Assembly (NCBI RefSeq): GCF_947503375.1
Contig: NZ_CANNDQ010000001.1
Coordinates: 372,001-436,000, forward strand
From: an uncultured Psychroserpens sp.
GTDB lineage: Bacteria; Bacteroidota; Bacteroidia; Flavobacteriales; Flavobacteriaceae
Reading direction: 5' to 3'
Length of the DNA stretch: 64,000 nucleotides
The position numbers and the translations under genes were made by a program. This document shows positions 33,732 to 42,194 of the stretch, one piece after another. Below the pieces are notes generated by a model that was given only the letters and a program-made list of their open reading frames with translations, searched no databases and was not told where the DNA came from. Each line of letters opens with the position of its first letter. The first letter of the stretch is position 1.

Positions 33732-34778
33732 TTATATCTTTTTTGGTCTTGGTTTTAATGGGTTTTTAGACATTAATTCGTACTCTCTTCTGTTTTTAAA
33801 AACGTGTATAGCTGTAAAAACGGCTTCTTTAAATGACCCATTATCTGCTTCCCCCTTTCCTGCTATTTCAAAAGCTGTTCCGTGATCTGGAGATGTTCTA
33901 ACTTTGTTTAAGCCAGCCGTAAAATTTACGCCATGTCCAAAAGCTATCGTTTTAAACGGAATTAAACCTTGGTCGTGGTAAGCTGCAATAACTGCATCGA
34001 AATTCTTGTAATTACCTGAACCAAAAAAGCTGTCGGCCGAATATGGACCATATACCAATTTTTTATCTTCCCTTATACGCTCAAGTGTAGGTTTTAAAAC
34101 AGTATCATCCTCTTCTCCAATAACACCATTATCTCCAGCATGAGGATTTATGCCTAGTACAGCTATCTTAGGCTTACTAATTCTAAAGTCTTTAACTAAT
34201 GACTCATAAACTGTTGCCACTTTTTCTTCAATCAATTCAGCGTTGATGTGTTGTGGAACATCCTTTACAGGAACATGGTCTGTAAGTAATCCTACTTTTA
34301 ATGATTCTGTCACCATAAACATTAAACTGTTGCCTTCTAATTTTTCAGCAAGGTAATTTGTATGTCCAGGAAATTTGAAACTTTCAGATTGTATATTGTG
34401 TTTATGAATAGGCGCAGTAACTAGAACATCTATACTTCCATCCTTTAATGCATTGGTTGCTGCTTCAAGCGATTTAACTGAATACAATCCGATTTCTGTA
34501 TTTTCTTCACCAAAATTTATGATCACACCTTCTTTCCAAACATTAAGCACGTTAATTTTACCTGCAATTATTTGATCGAGGTGATTAATGCCATGAAAAT
34601 TTATGCTACTTTTAAAATGTTTTTTAAAAAAAGACATGGTTTTAATTGATGCAAAAATAACTGGGGTACAAAACTCTAACATTCGATTGTCTTCAAAGGT
34701 CTTTATGATAATCTCTGACCCAATTCCGTTTAGATCTCCAATTGAGATTCCTAGTTTTATTTTTTTGTCTTTTTCCAT
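33732..34778 (-). CDS. pdxA: 4-hydroxythreonine-4-phosphate dehydrogenase
   Basis: 348 residues; oxidises 4-phosphohydroxy-L-threonine in the DXP-dependent pyridoxal phosphate pathway. The opening LGISIGDLNGIGSEII (GDxxGIG), the metal His in TAPIHKHNIQ and PGHTNYLAEKL, and the later AAYHDQGLIPFK motif with its His are all in place. Divergent from ribE, with a 60-nt promoter region. Confidence 0.96.
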   Translation of the reverse strand: MEKDKKIKLGISIGDLNGIGSEIIIKTFEDNRMLEFCTPVIFASIKTMSFFKKHFKSSINFHGINHLDQIIAGKINVLNVWKEGVIINFGEENTEIGLYSVKSLEAATNALKDGSIDVLVTAPIHKHNIQSESFKFPGHTNYLAEKLEGNSLMFMVTESLKVGLLTDHVPVKDVPQHINAELIEEKVATVYESLVKDFRISKPKIAVLGINPHAGDNGVIGEEDDTVLKPTLERIREDKKLVYGPYSADSFFGSGNYKNFDAVIAAYHDQGLIPFKTIAFGHGVNFTAGLNKVRTSPDHGTAFEIAGKGEADNGSFKEAVFTAIHVFKNRREYELMSKNPLKPRPKKI

Positions 34779-34799
34779 TTAGATGTAATCTATAGTCCG

Positions 34800-34807
34800 T
34801 AATTTTA
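34800..34807 (+). promoter_or_regulatory. Possible -7 box for ribE
   Basis: TAATTTTA (7 of 8 to TAnnTTTG). It lies 31 nt before the ribE ATG and faces the opposite-strand pdxA box 6 nt away. No TTG at -33 is seen. Confidence 0.35.
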
Positions 34808-34813
34808 CAACTG

Positions 34814-34821
34814 CAAATTTA
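34814..34821 (-). promoter_or_regulatory. -7 box for pdxA
   Basis: The minus strand reads TAAATTTG, an exact TAnnTTTG, 35 nt before the pdxA ATG. Its predicted transcription start lies inside the ribE box. Confidence 0.5.
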
Positions 34822-34838
34822 ACCAATTATTCGACACT

Positions 34839-35438
34839 ATGTTTACAGGAATCATCGAAGATCTTGGCGTCATTACAAAGCTTACTAAAGACAGAGATAA
34901 TCTTCATTTAACGATAAAAAGTCATATTACTTCAGAATTGAAGATTGATCAAAGCGTAGCTCATAATGGCATTTGTTTAACTGTAGTAGAACTTTTAAAT
35001 GATAGCTATACTGTTACGGCCATTAAAGAAACTATCGATAAAACCAATATAGGTGTGTTAAAGGTAGGTGATATTATAAACCTGGAACGCGCTATGAAGC
35101 TAGGTGATAGACTTGATGGTCACATGGTACAAGGTCATGTTGATCAAACTGCTATATGTACATCTGTTGAAACTGCTAACGGAAGTTGGGTGTTTACTTT
35201 TCAATATGATAAATCACTAAATAATATCACTATTGAAAAAGGATCGATCACTGTAAATGGCGTAAGTTTAACAGTAGTAGACTCAAAAATTAGTACTTTT
35301 AGCGTTGCTATTATTCCTTATACGTATGAGCATACTAACTTCAAAATGTTTACCAAAGGAACTCTAGTAAATTTAGAATTTGATCTTATTGGGAAATATA
35401 TCAAAAGGTTACACGAGAACCATGCGATGCGTTCTTAG
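34839..35438 (+). CDS. ribE: Riboflavin synthase, alpha subunit
   Basis: 199 residues; converts two 6,7-dimethyl-8-ribityllumazine molecules to riboflavin. It has two tandem lumazine-binding repeats: the first opens MFTGIIEDLGVI with AHNGICLTVVEL, and the second has KGSITVNGVSLTVVD near 130-144. GHMVQGHVDQ marks the linker. The stop overlaps the stop of the convergent small CTERM protein by 4 nt (TTAG). The leader is too short for an FMN riboswitch, and none is seen. Confidence 0.96.
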   Translation: MFTGIIEDLGVITKLTKDRDNLHLTIKSHITSELKIDQSVAHNGICLTVVELLNDSYTVTAIKETIDKTNIGVLKVGDIINLERAMKLGDRLDGHMVQGHVDQTAICTSVETANGSWVFTFQYDKSLNNITIEKGSITVNGVSLTVVDSKISTFSVAIIPYTYEHTNFKMFTKGTLVNLEFDLIGKYIKRLHENHAMRS

Positions 35439-35635
35439 TGTCTAGAAAGTTTTATACGTCGAATAATCCCATAGATCAATGCTACAACCAAAAACAATGG
35501 TAAGTAATCATCAATAGGCAACCCAGGAGGTGGAGGTGGACCTGGTGGTGGAGGTGTTCCGCCTTGAGCTGTAGATACAAAACTTATTAATACAAATAAG
35601 ATTGAGGCTAAATATGTCTTGTTTTGTATTCTCAT
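35435..35635 (-). CDS. Small PID-CTERM-like sorted protein
   Basis: 66 residues: a signal peptide (about 1-23, ending STAQ), a short Gly/Pro-rich spacer, the motif GLPIDDYLPLFLVVALIYGI (38-57), then a basic tail (RRIKLSRH). The Pro-Ile-Asp, transmembrane helix, basic-tail order is the PID-CTERM arrangement known in Bacteroidota, analogous to PEP-CTERM substrates. There is almost no mature domain, so it may be a sorting-only peptide. No sortase-like protease gene is in this window. A weak minus-strand TACTTTTA box lies at 35644-35651. Confidence 0.7.
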   Translation of the reverse strand: MRIQNKTYLASILFVLISFVSTAQGGTPPPPGPPPPPGLPIDDYLPLFLVVALIYGIIRRIKLSRH

Positions 35636-35920
35636 TAGTTCGGTAAAAGTATAAAAAAAACGGTACTGACAAAATAAAATAGCAAAAAATCATCTTTAAA
35701 AAGCAAAAAACATCGACGAAATGCAGCTTTTTGATAAGATTTATTTAACTTTTACTACGCTCAAATATATACTTTTTTGTATTAATTAAAAGCAATTCAA
35801 GGTTATTTTAATTTTAATTTGAGTCGTGTTTTAATTTAATGCTCAAATACTTACGAAAGAATAATGATTTTGGTTTTTAATTGCTAAAAAAGGAGTTTAA
35901 AAGAACAAATTAAAGCGCTA
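35636..35920. other. AT-rich intergenic stretch of 285 nt
   Basis: Lies between the small CTERM gene and the 3' end of the LytTR gene. It contains poly-A/T tracts, no coding frame that I accept, and no perfect stem of more than about 7 bp. A near-match to the AraC operator (35872-35886) was rejected. Confidence 0.6.
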
Positions 35921-36667
35921 TCAGTACATTTGATCTAAAACTTCAATTACCTCAGCCTTTTTTCTAACTGAAACCGGTACATTATCACCATTTTTAAGCA
36001 TTAAATAACCGCCATCAGTTTTTATAAAAGCACTGATGTATTTGACATTTATCAAATGGCTTTGATGTACTCTTAAAAACCCACAGGGTTTAAGTATTTC
36101 AGCAAAATATTTTAATGTTTTGGTCACGAAAATTTTCTGTCCATCATGTAAATAGAACATGGTATTATTACTGTCTGACTCGCAACGTACAATATCGTCT
36201 ATAAGTACTACTGTAATTTTATCAAGCGTATGTAGTGAAATTCTATCTGGTACTTTTTCAGGTGATGAAAGTGTACGTTTCAATATACTCAGACGTTCCG
36301 TATTAGGTTGTATTTGGTGTTTGGCTTTATGAATTGCGTTGGCTAATTCTTCTTTATTATAAGGCTTTAATACATAGTCTATTGCTGCAAATTTAAAGGC
36401 TTTGATTGCAAATTCATCGCTAGCTGTAACAAAAATGATTTTAGATTTAAGTTCCGGAAAAATTTCTAAAACATCAAACCCTGTCCCATCTCCTAGCATG
36501 ATATCTAAAAACAATATATCTGGCTGTGTTTTTCTGAGTGCTTTAGCGGCTTCTACTACACTTTGAGCTGTGTCAATAATTTGAATTTCTGGGTGGTTGG
36601 TTTCTATATCACTTTTTAAAAGCTGCATAGCTTCTAAAAAGTCTTCTACTATAATTGCCGTGAGCAT
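35921..36667 (-). CDS. LytTR-type response regulator
   Basis: 248 residues. Receiver domain at about 1-120: acidic pocket VEDF, phospho-acceptor D55 in LFLDIMLGDG, and Lys in YVLKPYNKEE. LytTR DNA-binding domain at about 145-248: DRISLHTLDKITVVLIDDIV, FLRVHQSHLINVKYI, and SVRKKAEV. LytTR proteins bind direct repeats two turns apart. Such a repeat is found upstream of the SH3 gene at 40632-40665. The gene starts 2 nt after the kinase stop. Confidence 0.94.
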   Translation of the reverse strand: MLTAIIVEDFLEAMQLLKSDIETNHPEIQIIDTAQSVVEAAKALRKTQPDILFLDIMLGDGTGFDVLEIFPELKSKIIFVTASDEFAIKAFKFAAIDYVLKPYNKEELANAIHKAKHQIQPNTERLSILKRTLSSPEKVPDRISLHTLDKITVVLIDDIVRCESDSNNTMFYLHDGQKIFVTKTLKYFAEILKPCGFLRVHQSHLINVKYISAFIKTDGGYLMLKNGDNVPVSVRKKAEVIEVLDQMY

Positions 36668-36669
36668 AA

Positions 36670-39600
36670 TTAATAATCTGTTTGTAACGGAATTTTAAAC
36701 GTAATGGTTGTGCCAATAGTACTTCCGTCTTTTTGTTTTACTTCTTTAATTTCCAAAGTATTTTCCCCACTAATAGAGATTAAACGCTCTTTAGTCACTT
36801 TCAATGCCATAGATTGATGGTCTGTTTTTGGCTTTTGGTCTCGAGAGTTAAAAATGCCTATTCCATTATCTGTAATAGTTACTTTGAGGGTTTCATTTAT
36901 TGTTTCAAATGTTATTTCTAATACACCAGATCTTGGCCCTTTTAAAATTCCATGTCTTATGGCATTTTCAACAAAGGGTTGAACAAGCATTGGAGGTATT
37001 AGTATTTCATCTACATCAATATCTGTTTTCAATTCAATATGGTAGTCAAACTGTTTTTCGGCCATCAATTGTTCTACTTCAATATAATGTGTCAATGTTT
37101 TTATTTCTTGATCTAAACTGATCGTGTCTTTCCTTGAATTGGTTAATGTTTCTCTTAATAATGAAGCAAAGCTATTAACCGTATCGTTCATTTTTTCTGG
37201 TTTGGTTGGTGCCATGGCTTTTATTCCATTTAAAACATTAAAAATAAAATGAGGATTCATTTGCAAGCGCAACGCTTTTTGTTCTAAAGTCAATAAATGA
37301 TTTTCTAATTGCAGCTGTTTTTGTGCTTTAGTATTTTTTCGTTGAATCCTTTTAATATTTGAACGTATAGCTATTATTAATACAATAATAGCTATCACAA
37401 CTATTACACTTAAAAACCATCCTTTAGTGTATAACGGATTTTCAATATAAAATAAGAAACGTTTTGGATCACTTTGTTTCCACCTGTAATTTCTTGATTG
37501 AACTATAAAGCTATGAGCACCAAAATTAAGTTCTGGCAAATCTTGAATTCTATTTGTGGTCCAAGAACTCCAATCATTATCATTTAGTTTGTAGCGATAC
37601 TCTACACCTTTTGGATGATCTAAATCAACTGTTTTATATGTAAAACTAACTTGCCTTTGGTTAGGATTGAATTTTAAAACCTTATCGGTATTGATCCAAG
37701 AAGAAAAGTCAATGGTATCGATGCTTTTATTGTTTACGCTAATCTCTTCTATGAATAGATTTGGCTTTTGAGATTCTTTACTAATTGTTGATGGTTGATA
37801 TTCGGTTAGCCCGTAAATGGTACCAAACCACAAATGCCCTTTATTGTCCAAGTCTACAGCATTCAAACACGTTTCAATGCCTAAAAAACCATCATTCTTT
37901 CCAAAATGAAACACATCACTAATGTTAGTATCTTGGTCTAGCTCTATTTTATCTACACCTTGCTCTGTACCTACCCAAAGGTAACCCTGTTGATCAAAAA
38001 TAAGTTGATATATATTATCTGATGTTATCTGTTTATTGCCTTTAAGCTTTTTAAAAGCACCTAAACTTTGTTCATTTGACCACCAAATTCCTTGGCCAGC
38101 TGTGCCTATAAACAAAATATTATTGTGAATTACAATGCTGTTAATTGCTATTTTTTGATTTAAGACCTCTCCAATGTGAGTTACTTTATTATCTGCCAAA
38201 TAACCTATATGACCATTTTGTGTTGTATACCAAAGCTTGTTGTTGTCTGCAATCATGTCTTTAATATACAAGTCTTCAATGTCATCAAACTTTGAAAACG
38301 TATTAAAAACAGCCAAGCTATCATGATTAGGATAATAACCAAATTTTACTATTCCGCTAGCATATGTTGCTGCCCAAACGGTATCATTTTTTGCACAGAT
38401 CGCGCGTATCCAATCAAAAGGAAAACCTGTTTCAGTACTCAAAACTTTTTCTTTCTCAATCACTATAGGATATCTTGTTTTTGATTTTTTTAAAGAATCT
38501 ACAACTATTGAGTCTTTAGTTATTTTTCCTTTAAACAGTAGACCATTACCATCTGATCCAGCCCAAATATTTCCATTATCGTCACTGGTAATCGCTTTTA
38601 TTTTTGCATCTGAAAAGGTCTCTGGCATTTCAATATCGTGAATTCCCATTGGATCAATTCGCATTAAACCTGCTTCAGAGTTTGATATCCAAATACCATC
38701 TTTGGCTTTATGAACAGCATAAATACGATTTCCATTTAAACCAGTTTCTGTATTGTAATGTTTAAAATCATTTTGAAAGTACTTGTATAAACCACCTCCA
38801 GATGTAGCAATCCAGAGATTGGATTGTTGGTCTGTTAATACTTGCCTCACATGAGGAACAGATAATCCGTTCGCACTATTAAGCGTGTATAAAATTTTAT
38901 GTGTTTTTGTATTAATAATCGAAATCCCAACATTGTCTGTAGCTACCCAAAGCTCATTATTGTTTTGTATTGAAATTGAGTTGATTCGTAGTGGTTCTTG
39001 TATTAAAACAGCATCATTAAAATTTTTGGGATCAAAAACTAGAGTGCCATCATTAAAAGTAGATGCATATATCTTGTTGTTGAAACCAACTAAAGATGTG
39101 AAATCACTCACTTGTAGTTTCTCTATAAGTGTTGGGTTAGACTCAAGAGTTTTAAGTTTCCAAAGTCCATTTTGAGTTGCTATCCAAAAGTGTTCATCAA
39201 GATAAAGCGCATCCTTAGTTTGGGTATGATCTATTTCGTTATGAAGTGTTACCTTCTCGACAGATAGGTCATTTTTAATTTTGTAAACACCCTCATTGGT
39301 TAATACGTAGGTTTTTTTATGAAATTGAATAATCTTATTGACTTGAGGAAGATCAATATTTAAAAAACTCTTTTTTATTTTAATCGAAAGACCTTGCCTG
39401 GTTCCTATAAGCAAAGTGTCGTTTATGGCTTTAAGCGCATGAATGTAATTTGACCCTAGTCCTTTTGTTTCGTTCCAAACGCTAAAATCACTTCCATCAA
39501 AACGAGCTAAACCACCTCCTTGAGTGCCAAGCCACAAGTATCCTTTGTGGTCTTGAGCCATAGCGTATATTTGAGATTGAGGCAACCCATCTTCAATGGT

Positions 39601-39684
39601 ATATGCTCTAAATTGTTTATTTTGAGATTGTATGACATACACACCTCCTAAAACAAAAAAACAATATAATAGAAAAGATTTCAA
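36670..39684 (-). CDS. Two-component propeller sensor histidine kinase (LytS-type)
   Basis: 1004 residues. A signal peptide or N-terminal anchor (KSFLLYCFFVLGGVYVI) leads into about 24-30 short Reg_prop beta-propeller repeats (recurring LWLGTQGGGLARFDG, IWAGSDGNGLLF and LWVGTEQGVDKI) and a Y_Y_Y domain (about 670-740). Then comes one transmembrane helix (about 757-778) and a HisKA_7TM/LytS-like kinase part with MNPHFIFNVLNG and a HATPase (LVQPFVENAIRHG, ITDNGIGI). It senses an extracytoplasmic ligand and phosphorylates the LytTR partner. The start codon is TTG, and no in-frame ATG precedes the signal peptide. Confidence 0.92.
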   Translation of the reverse strand: MKSFLLYCFFVLGGVYVIQSQNKQFRAYTIEDGLPQSQIYAMAQDHKGYLWLGTQGGGLARFDGSDFSVWNETKGLGSNYIHALKAINDTLLIGTRQGLSIKIKKSFLNIDLPQVNKIIQFHKKTYVLTNEGVYKIKNDLSVEKVTLHNEIDHTQTKDALYLDEHFWIATQNGLWKLKTLESNPTLIEKLQVSDFTSLVGFNNKIYASTFNDGTLVFDPKNFNDAVLIQEPLRINSISIQNNNELWVATDNVGISIINTKTHKILYTLNSANGLSVPHVRQVLTDQQSNLWIATSGGGLYKYFQNDFKHYNTETGLNGNRIYAVHKAKDGIWISNSEAGLMRIDPMGIHDIEMPETFSDAKIKAITSDDNGNIWAGSDGNGLLFKGKITKDSIVVDSLKKSKTRYPIVIEKEKVLSTETGFPFDWIRAICAKNDTVWAATYASGIVKFGYYPNHDSLAVFNTFSKFDDIEDLYIKDMIADNNKLWYTTQNGHIGYLADNKVTHIGEVLNQKIAINSIVIHNNILFIGTAGQGIWWSNEQSLGAFKKLKGNKQITSDNIYQLIFDQQGYLWVGTEQGVDKIELDQDTNISDVFHFGKNDGFLGIETCLNAVDLDNKGHLWFGTIYGLTEYQPSTISKESQKPNLFIEEISVNNKSIDTIDFSSWINTDKVLKFNPNQRQVSFTYKTVDLDHPKGVEYRYKLNDNDWSSWTTNRIQDLPELNFGAHSFIVQSRNYRWKQSDPKRFLFYIENPLYTKGWFLSVIVVIAIIVLIIAIRSNIKRIQRKNTKAQKQLQLENHLLTLEQKALRLQMNPHFIFNVLNGIKAMAPTKPEKMNDTVNSFASLLRETLTNSRKDTISLDQEIKTLTHYIEVEQLMAEKQFDYHIELKTDIDVDEILIPPMLVQPFVENAIRHGILKGPRSGVLEITFETINETLKVTITDNGIGIFNSRDQKPKTDHQSMALKVTKERLISISGENTLEIKEVKQKDGSTIGTTITFKIPLQTDY

Positions 39685-39764
39685 TAGTCGATAATTTATC
39701 TACGTGCAACTTACAATTTTGATCGCAGTTTTAAGGTTTCAAGTATATGGATTTTTAATATCAA

Positions 39765-39801
39765 TGAAAAAAGCGCTGCACTCTATGGGAGATACAGCGC
39801 C
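39765..39801 (-). terminator. Intrinsic terminator after the SH3 gene
   Basis: GCGCTG and CAGCGC arms with an inner CTC/GAG extension, followed on the minus strand by six T. It separates the SH3 gene from the kinase gene, so the two are different transcripts. Confidence 0.75.
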
Positions 39802-39822
39802 AAAACATCTATCAAACATCAA

Positions 39823-40557
39823 TTAATTTTCACATTGTGAGTAATACACGTAGCCTGTTTCATTAAATAATGGTTGTTCAATTGAAGCTAATGTTTCTTT
39901 TTGTTGAAGTTTATCGTTTTTAAATACGATATAGAGAGGGCCATCAACCACATCGCATGATTCATTATTACTAGTTAAACTGATGATATCTGTCCCAGGC
40001 ATTTTCATTTTATTAATTAAATCGACTGCTGTATAACACAAGCTTTTTGATGGAAAAACAATTTTATCTAACTCTACTCCATTTTTCACTGCTCTAATTT
40101 GAAACCGTTTATTCCCTTTGTAGTCAAATCCTGCTTCTCCAAACATAAATTTCACTTCAGGGTTAGTTGTACTTACCATGGTTTTCTGAGAAATAAATCC
40201 TCCCCATAGCCAACCTACTTGAGGGCCCATTTTTACTTTATACCACCTGCTTTTAACGCCATTAATGGTTTGTGGTTTTTCACTTTTAGCTAGCAACCTA
40301 ACATTGGTTCCTATTTTAATTGTAGTTAACTGTTCGCATTGCACAGAAGGACAATCTCTCAACGCTACATCATCTGCCATCAAATATCTTGAAGCTTTAG
40401 TTACAGAATTGGTGTAAACGTCAAATTCAACTTCTTTGTTTTGAGCAAAAACATCTGAAGCAATAAATAGCATAGCAAGGATTAAAAAGCTTTGAAAAAT
40501 TCTTTTAATGGTAGATTCGCTTTTGTTTTGTGTCTTGGTGTTCTTTAAAGTTCTCAT
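39823..40557 (-). CDS. Secreted SH3-domain protein
   Basis: 244 residues. A long n-region precedes a signal helix (FQSFLILAMLFIASDVF, cut after AQ). Residues about 56-130 form an SH3_3 domain (DDVALRDCPSVQCEQL, GTNVRLLAKSE, WYKVKMGPQVGWLWGGFI). A C-terminal domain of about 110 residues is unrecognised, with three cysteines including NNESCDVVDG and YSQCEN. Probably periplasmic, in or near the cell wall. A perfect -7 box, no -33, and a LytTR-like direct repeat upstream suggest control by the adjacent kinase/LytTR pair. Confidence 0.8.
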   Translation of the reverse strand: MRTLKNTKTQNKSESTIKRIFQSFLILAMLFIASDVFAQNKEVEFDVYTNSVTKASRYLMADDVALRDCPSVQCEQLTTIKIGTNVRLLAKSEKPQTINGVKSRWYKVKMGPQVGWLWGGFISQKTMVSTTNPEVKFMFGEAGFDYKGNKRFQIRAVKNGVELDKIVFPSKSLCYTAVDLINKMKMPGTDIISLTSNNESCDVVDGPLYIVFKNDKLQQKETLASIEQPLFNETGYVYYSQCEN

Positions 40558-40593
40558 AGTATTATGTTTTATGGGTTTATACTTAATTTACTT

Positions 40594-40601
40594 CAAAGAT
40601 A
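40594..40601 (-). promoter_or_regulatory. -7 box of the SH3 gene
   Basis: The minus strand reads TATCTTTG, an exact TAnnTTTG, giving a leader of about 30 nt. No TTG lies at the -33 distance, consistent with an activator-dependent promoter. Confidence 0.6.
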
Positions 40602-40631
40602 TATTCACACCTGAGTGTAATTTGAGCGTTT

Positions 40632-40665
40632 CTAGAATTCGTTGAGATAAAACTAGAATTCGTTG
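40632..40665. promoter_or_regulatory. LytTR-like direct repeat (candidate operator)
   Basis: CTAGAATTCGTTG occurs at 40632-40644 and 40653-40665, a perfect 13-bp direct repeat with a 21-bp period. The core TTCGTTG resembles the LytTR half-site (A/T-A/C-A/C-GTTN). The pair lies 30 nt upstream of the SH3 -7 box, about -45 to -78. Confidence 0.6.
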
Positions 40666-40757
40666 TTGTATATAGTGCTTTTTAGGATAAATCCTAATGT
40701 TTGAGACTTAGTTGTTAAAACCTAAGCAAAGATTAGTTATTGCAAGTAATTGTCTTT

Positions 40758-41243
40758 TTAATTATTGTTTTTAACCTTAACGACTACTTGAGGGTTGTGT
40801 TCTATTTTGAAATTACAAGAGTTGGCTATAAAACACATTTTATTAGCATCATGATGAAGATTTATTGCTTTTTGAACAAAACGTTCATCATTTATAGTGA
40901 TTTTTGGGTTTAGCATTACACTTTCAAATTTACCACTTCCCGAGTTTGTTTCTCGCATAACACCATTAGCATTATCTAAATATTCAGTAACAATGATTTT
41001 TTGTGTTGCACACAAATGCAAGTACCATAGCATGTGACATGTAGATATTGAAGAAAGGAAAAGTTCTTCAGGGTTATATAAGGTTTTATCGCCTAAAAAT
41101 GATGGATCTGATGAACCTTTAATGCTTTCATATTTATTTTCAACTGAAATGATATGAGCTCTACTATAAGATTTATAACTAGAAGTTCCATTTCCTTTAT
41201 TACCTGTCCATTCGATAGAAACTTTATAATTATGGTATTTCAT
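40758..41243 (-). CDS. OsmC family protein (second copy)
   Basis: 161 residues. OsmC/Ohr-type fold with FLSSISTCHMLWYLHLCAT (about 96-114) holding the first cysteine in the family helix and MCFIANSCNFKIEH near 139-152 supplying the second. Distinct from the OsmC protein at 2239-2661, and longer. Probably a cytoplasmic peroxidase. It follows the lectin-like gene on the same strand after a 47-nt gap and may be read through from it. Confidence 0.85.
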   Translation of the reverse strand: MKYHNYKVSIEWTGNKGNGTSSYKSYSRAHIISVENKYESIKGSSDPSFLGDKTLYNPEELFLSSISTCHMLWYLHLCATQKIIVTEYLDNANGVMRETNSGSGKFESVMLNPKITINDERFVQKAINLHHDANKMCFIANSCNFKIEHNPQVVVKVKNNN

Positions 41244-41290
41244 TTATTAAGTTTTTCAACTTCTAAATTTACTAAAATTTTGGTGCTAAT

Positions 41291-42061
41291 TCATTTGTCT
41301 TTCTTTGATTTACGAGAAAATAAAATATTGTCAATAGTTACTTGGTTTCCTTTAGTAGCATCAGTATTATATTCACCATCCCAAAAACCGAAATTTTTAA
41401 AATTCCCCGAATTTTCTGAATCCCAATCAGGGATTAAAGTTGTAGTATTGTGTATGGTTTTGTTTGTGTCTTTTTCAATAACTTTTGTGTGAACTTTCCC
41501 GGTTTTATTCTCAACATAAATTGAAAAGCAATACCAAACATTAAGTTCTACTTTTTCTGGAAACTCAATGTTGAAAAATTCATTAGCTTTTGCATCTGCT
41601 CTTAAGGCGTATAAAACCAAATTGTTAGAAACTGGCTGAGCCACGAAGGTTATTTGTGGTCCTCCATTAAAATCCCAGCCTTCAATTACTGTAAAAAACC
41701 CAATTGCAATTGCCCAATCCGTAAAAAAAGGGCGACTTGAATTACTCCATGAATCTATTCTAACATCTGATTGCATGTAATAATCTCCTCTTTCTTTAAT
41801 AGCCTTAAACATACCACAACTAGTAGACACTGTTTTCTTTAACTGAACTGCTGAAGTGATTTTATCTTTTTCATTTTTAGTTTCAATGATTTGAAAAGAG
41901 GGATCAGGAGCTGTAGCAGGAATGGATACTTCAATGATGTCTTTCCATCCACTATGTTTTAGTGCTTCAACGCTGTTTGATTCAAACTTTTCTACTACAT
42001 GATCTTGCCCAAAAATTATATTATATGCTAAGCAAATCAGAATCATAATTATCACTCTCAT
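41291..42061 (-). CDS. Exported concanavalin-like (LamG-fold) protein
   Basis: 256 residues: a short signal peptide (RVIIMILICLAYNIIFGQ) and a beta-sandwich with alternating strands (GDYYMQSDVRIDSW, WAIAIGFFTVIEGWDF, GNQVTIDNILFSR). It looks like a family 16/LamG-type lectin sandwich, but I see no catalytic EXDXXE. It is preceded by one of the AraC operator sites with a -7 box at 42084-42077. The distance would fit a start at 42046 (second Met) as well as 42061. Target not known. Confidence 0.7.
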   Translation of the reverse strand: MRVIIMILICLAYNIIFGQDHVVEKFESNSVEALKHSGWKDIIEVSIPATAPDPSFQIIETKNEKDKITSAVQLKKTVSTSCGMFKAIKERGDYYMQSDVRIDSWSNSSRPFFTDWAIAIGFFTVIEGWDFNGGPQITFVAQPVSNNLVLYALRADAKANEFFNIEFPEKVELNVWYCFSIYVENKTGKVHTKVIEKDTNKTIHNTTTLIPDWDSENSGNFKNFGFWDGEYNTDATKGNQVTIDNILFSRKSKKDK

Positions 42062-42076
42062 TTCTTATGTTTTTCA

Positions 42077-42084
42077 TAAAAATA
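42077..42084 (-). promoter_or_regulatory. -7 box of the lectin-like gene
   Basis: The minus strand reads TATTTTTA. It is separated by exactly 21 nt from the ACC end of operator site 1. Confidence 0.55.
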
Positions 42085-42105
42085 TTTCTGACAAAATCAG
42101 TTCTA

Positions 42106-42148
42106 GGTAGAAAAATTGCTAATTATAATATTTAGCAATTTTTCTACC
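42106..42148. promoter_or_regulatory. Perfect 17-bp inverted repeat: operator sites 1 and 2 (AraC-type)
   Basis: GGTAGAAAAATTGCTAA (42106-42122) and its exact reverse complement (42132-42148) flank a 9-bp AT spacer. The left arm faces the lectin-like gene and the right arm the PDZ-hydrolase gene. A second, nearly identical palindrome lies upstream of the YHS gene at 46315-46363. Suggested binding site for the AraC regulator at 46647. Confidence 0.75.
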
Positions 42149-42169
42149 ATAAATACCAACACGTATGTC

Positions 42170-42177
42170 TTTTTTTA
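42170..42177 (+). promoter_or_regulatory. -7-like box of the PDZ-hydrolase gene
   Basis: TTTTTTTA, 21 nt after the ACC end of operator site 2. Weaker match (6 of 8). It lies after the upstream start candidate at 42165, which argues that 42195 is the true start. Confidence 0.4.
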
Positions 42178-42194
42178 TAATGAAAATGATCTTC

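Noticed and set aside
34779..34838. FMN riboswitch before ribE.
   Set aside because: The leader is far shorter than an FMN riboswitch, and no conserved core was seen.
35872..35886. A further match to the AraC operator (GGTTTTTAATTGCTA).
   Set aside because: The spacer between GGT and AATTGCTA is 4 nt, not 5, and no gene start lies at the expected 54 nt. It sits in very AT-rich DNA and is likely chance.
38143..38150. AATTGCTA core inside the propeller kinase gene.
   Set aside because: Inside a coding region, without the GGT edge and with no promoter function.
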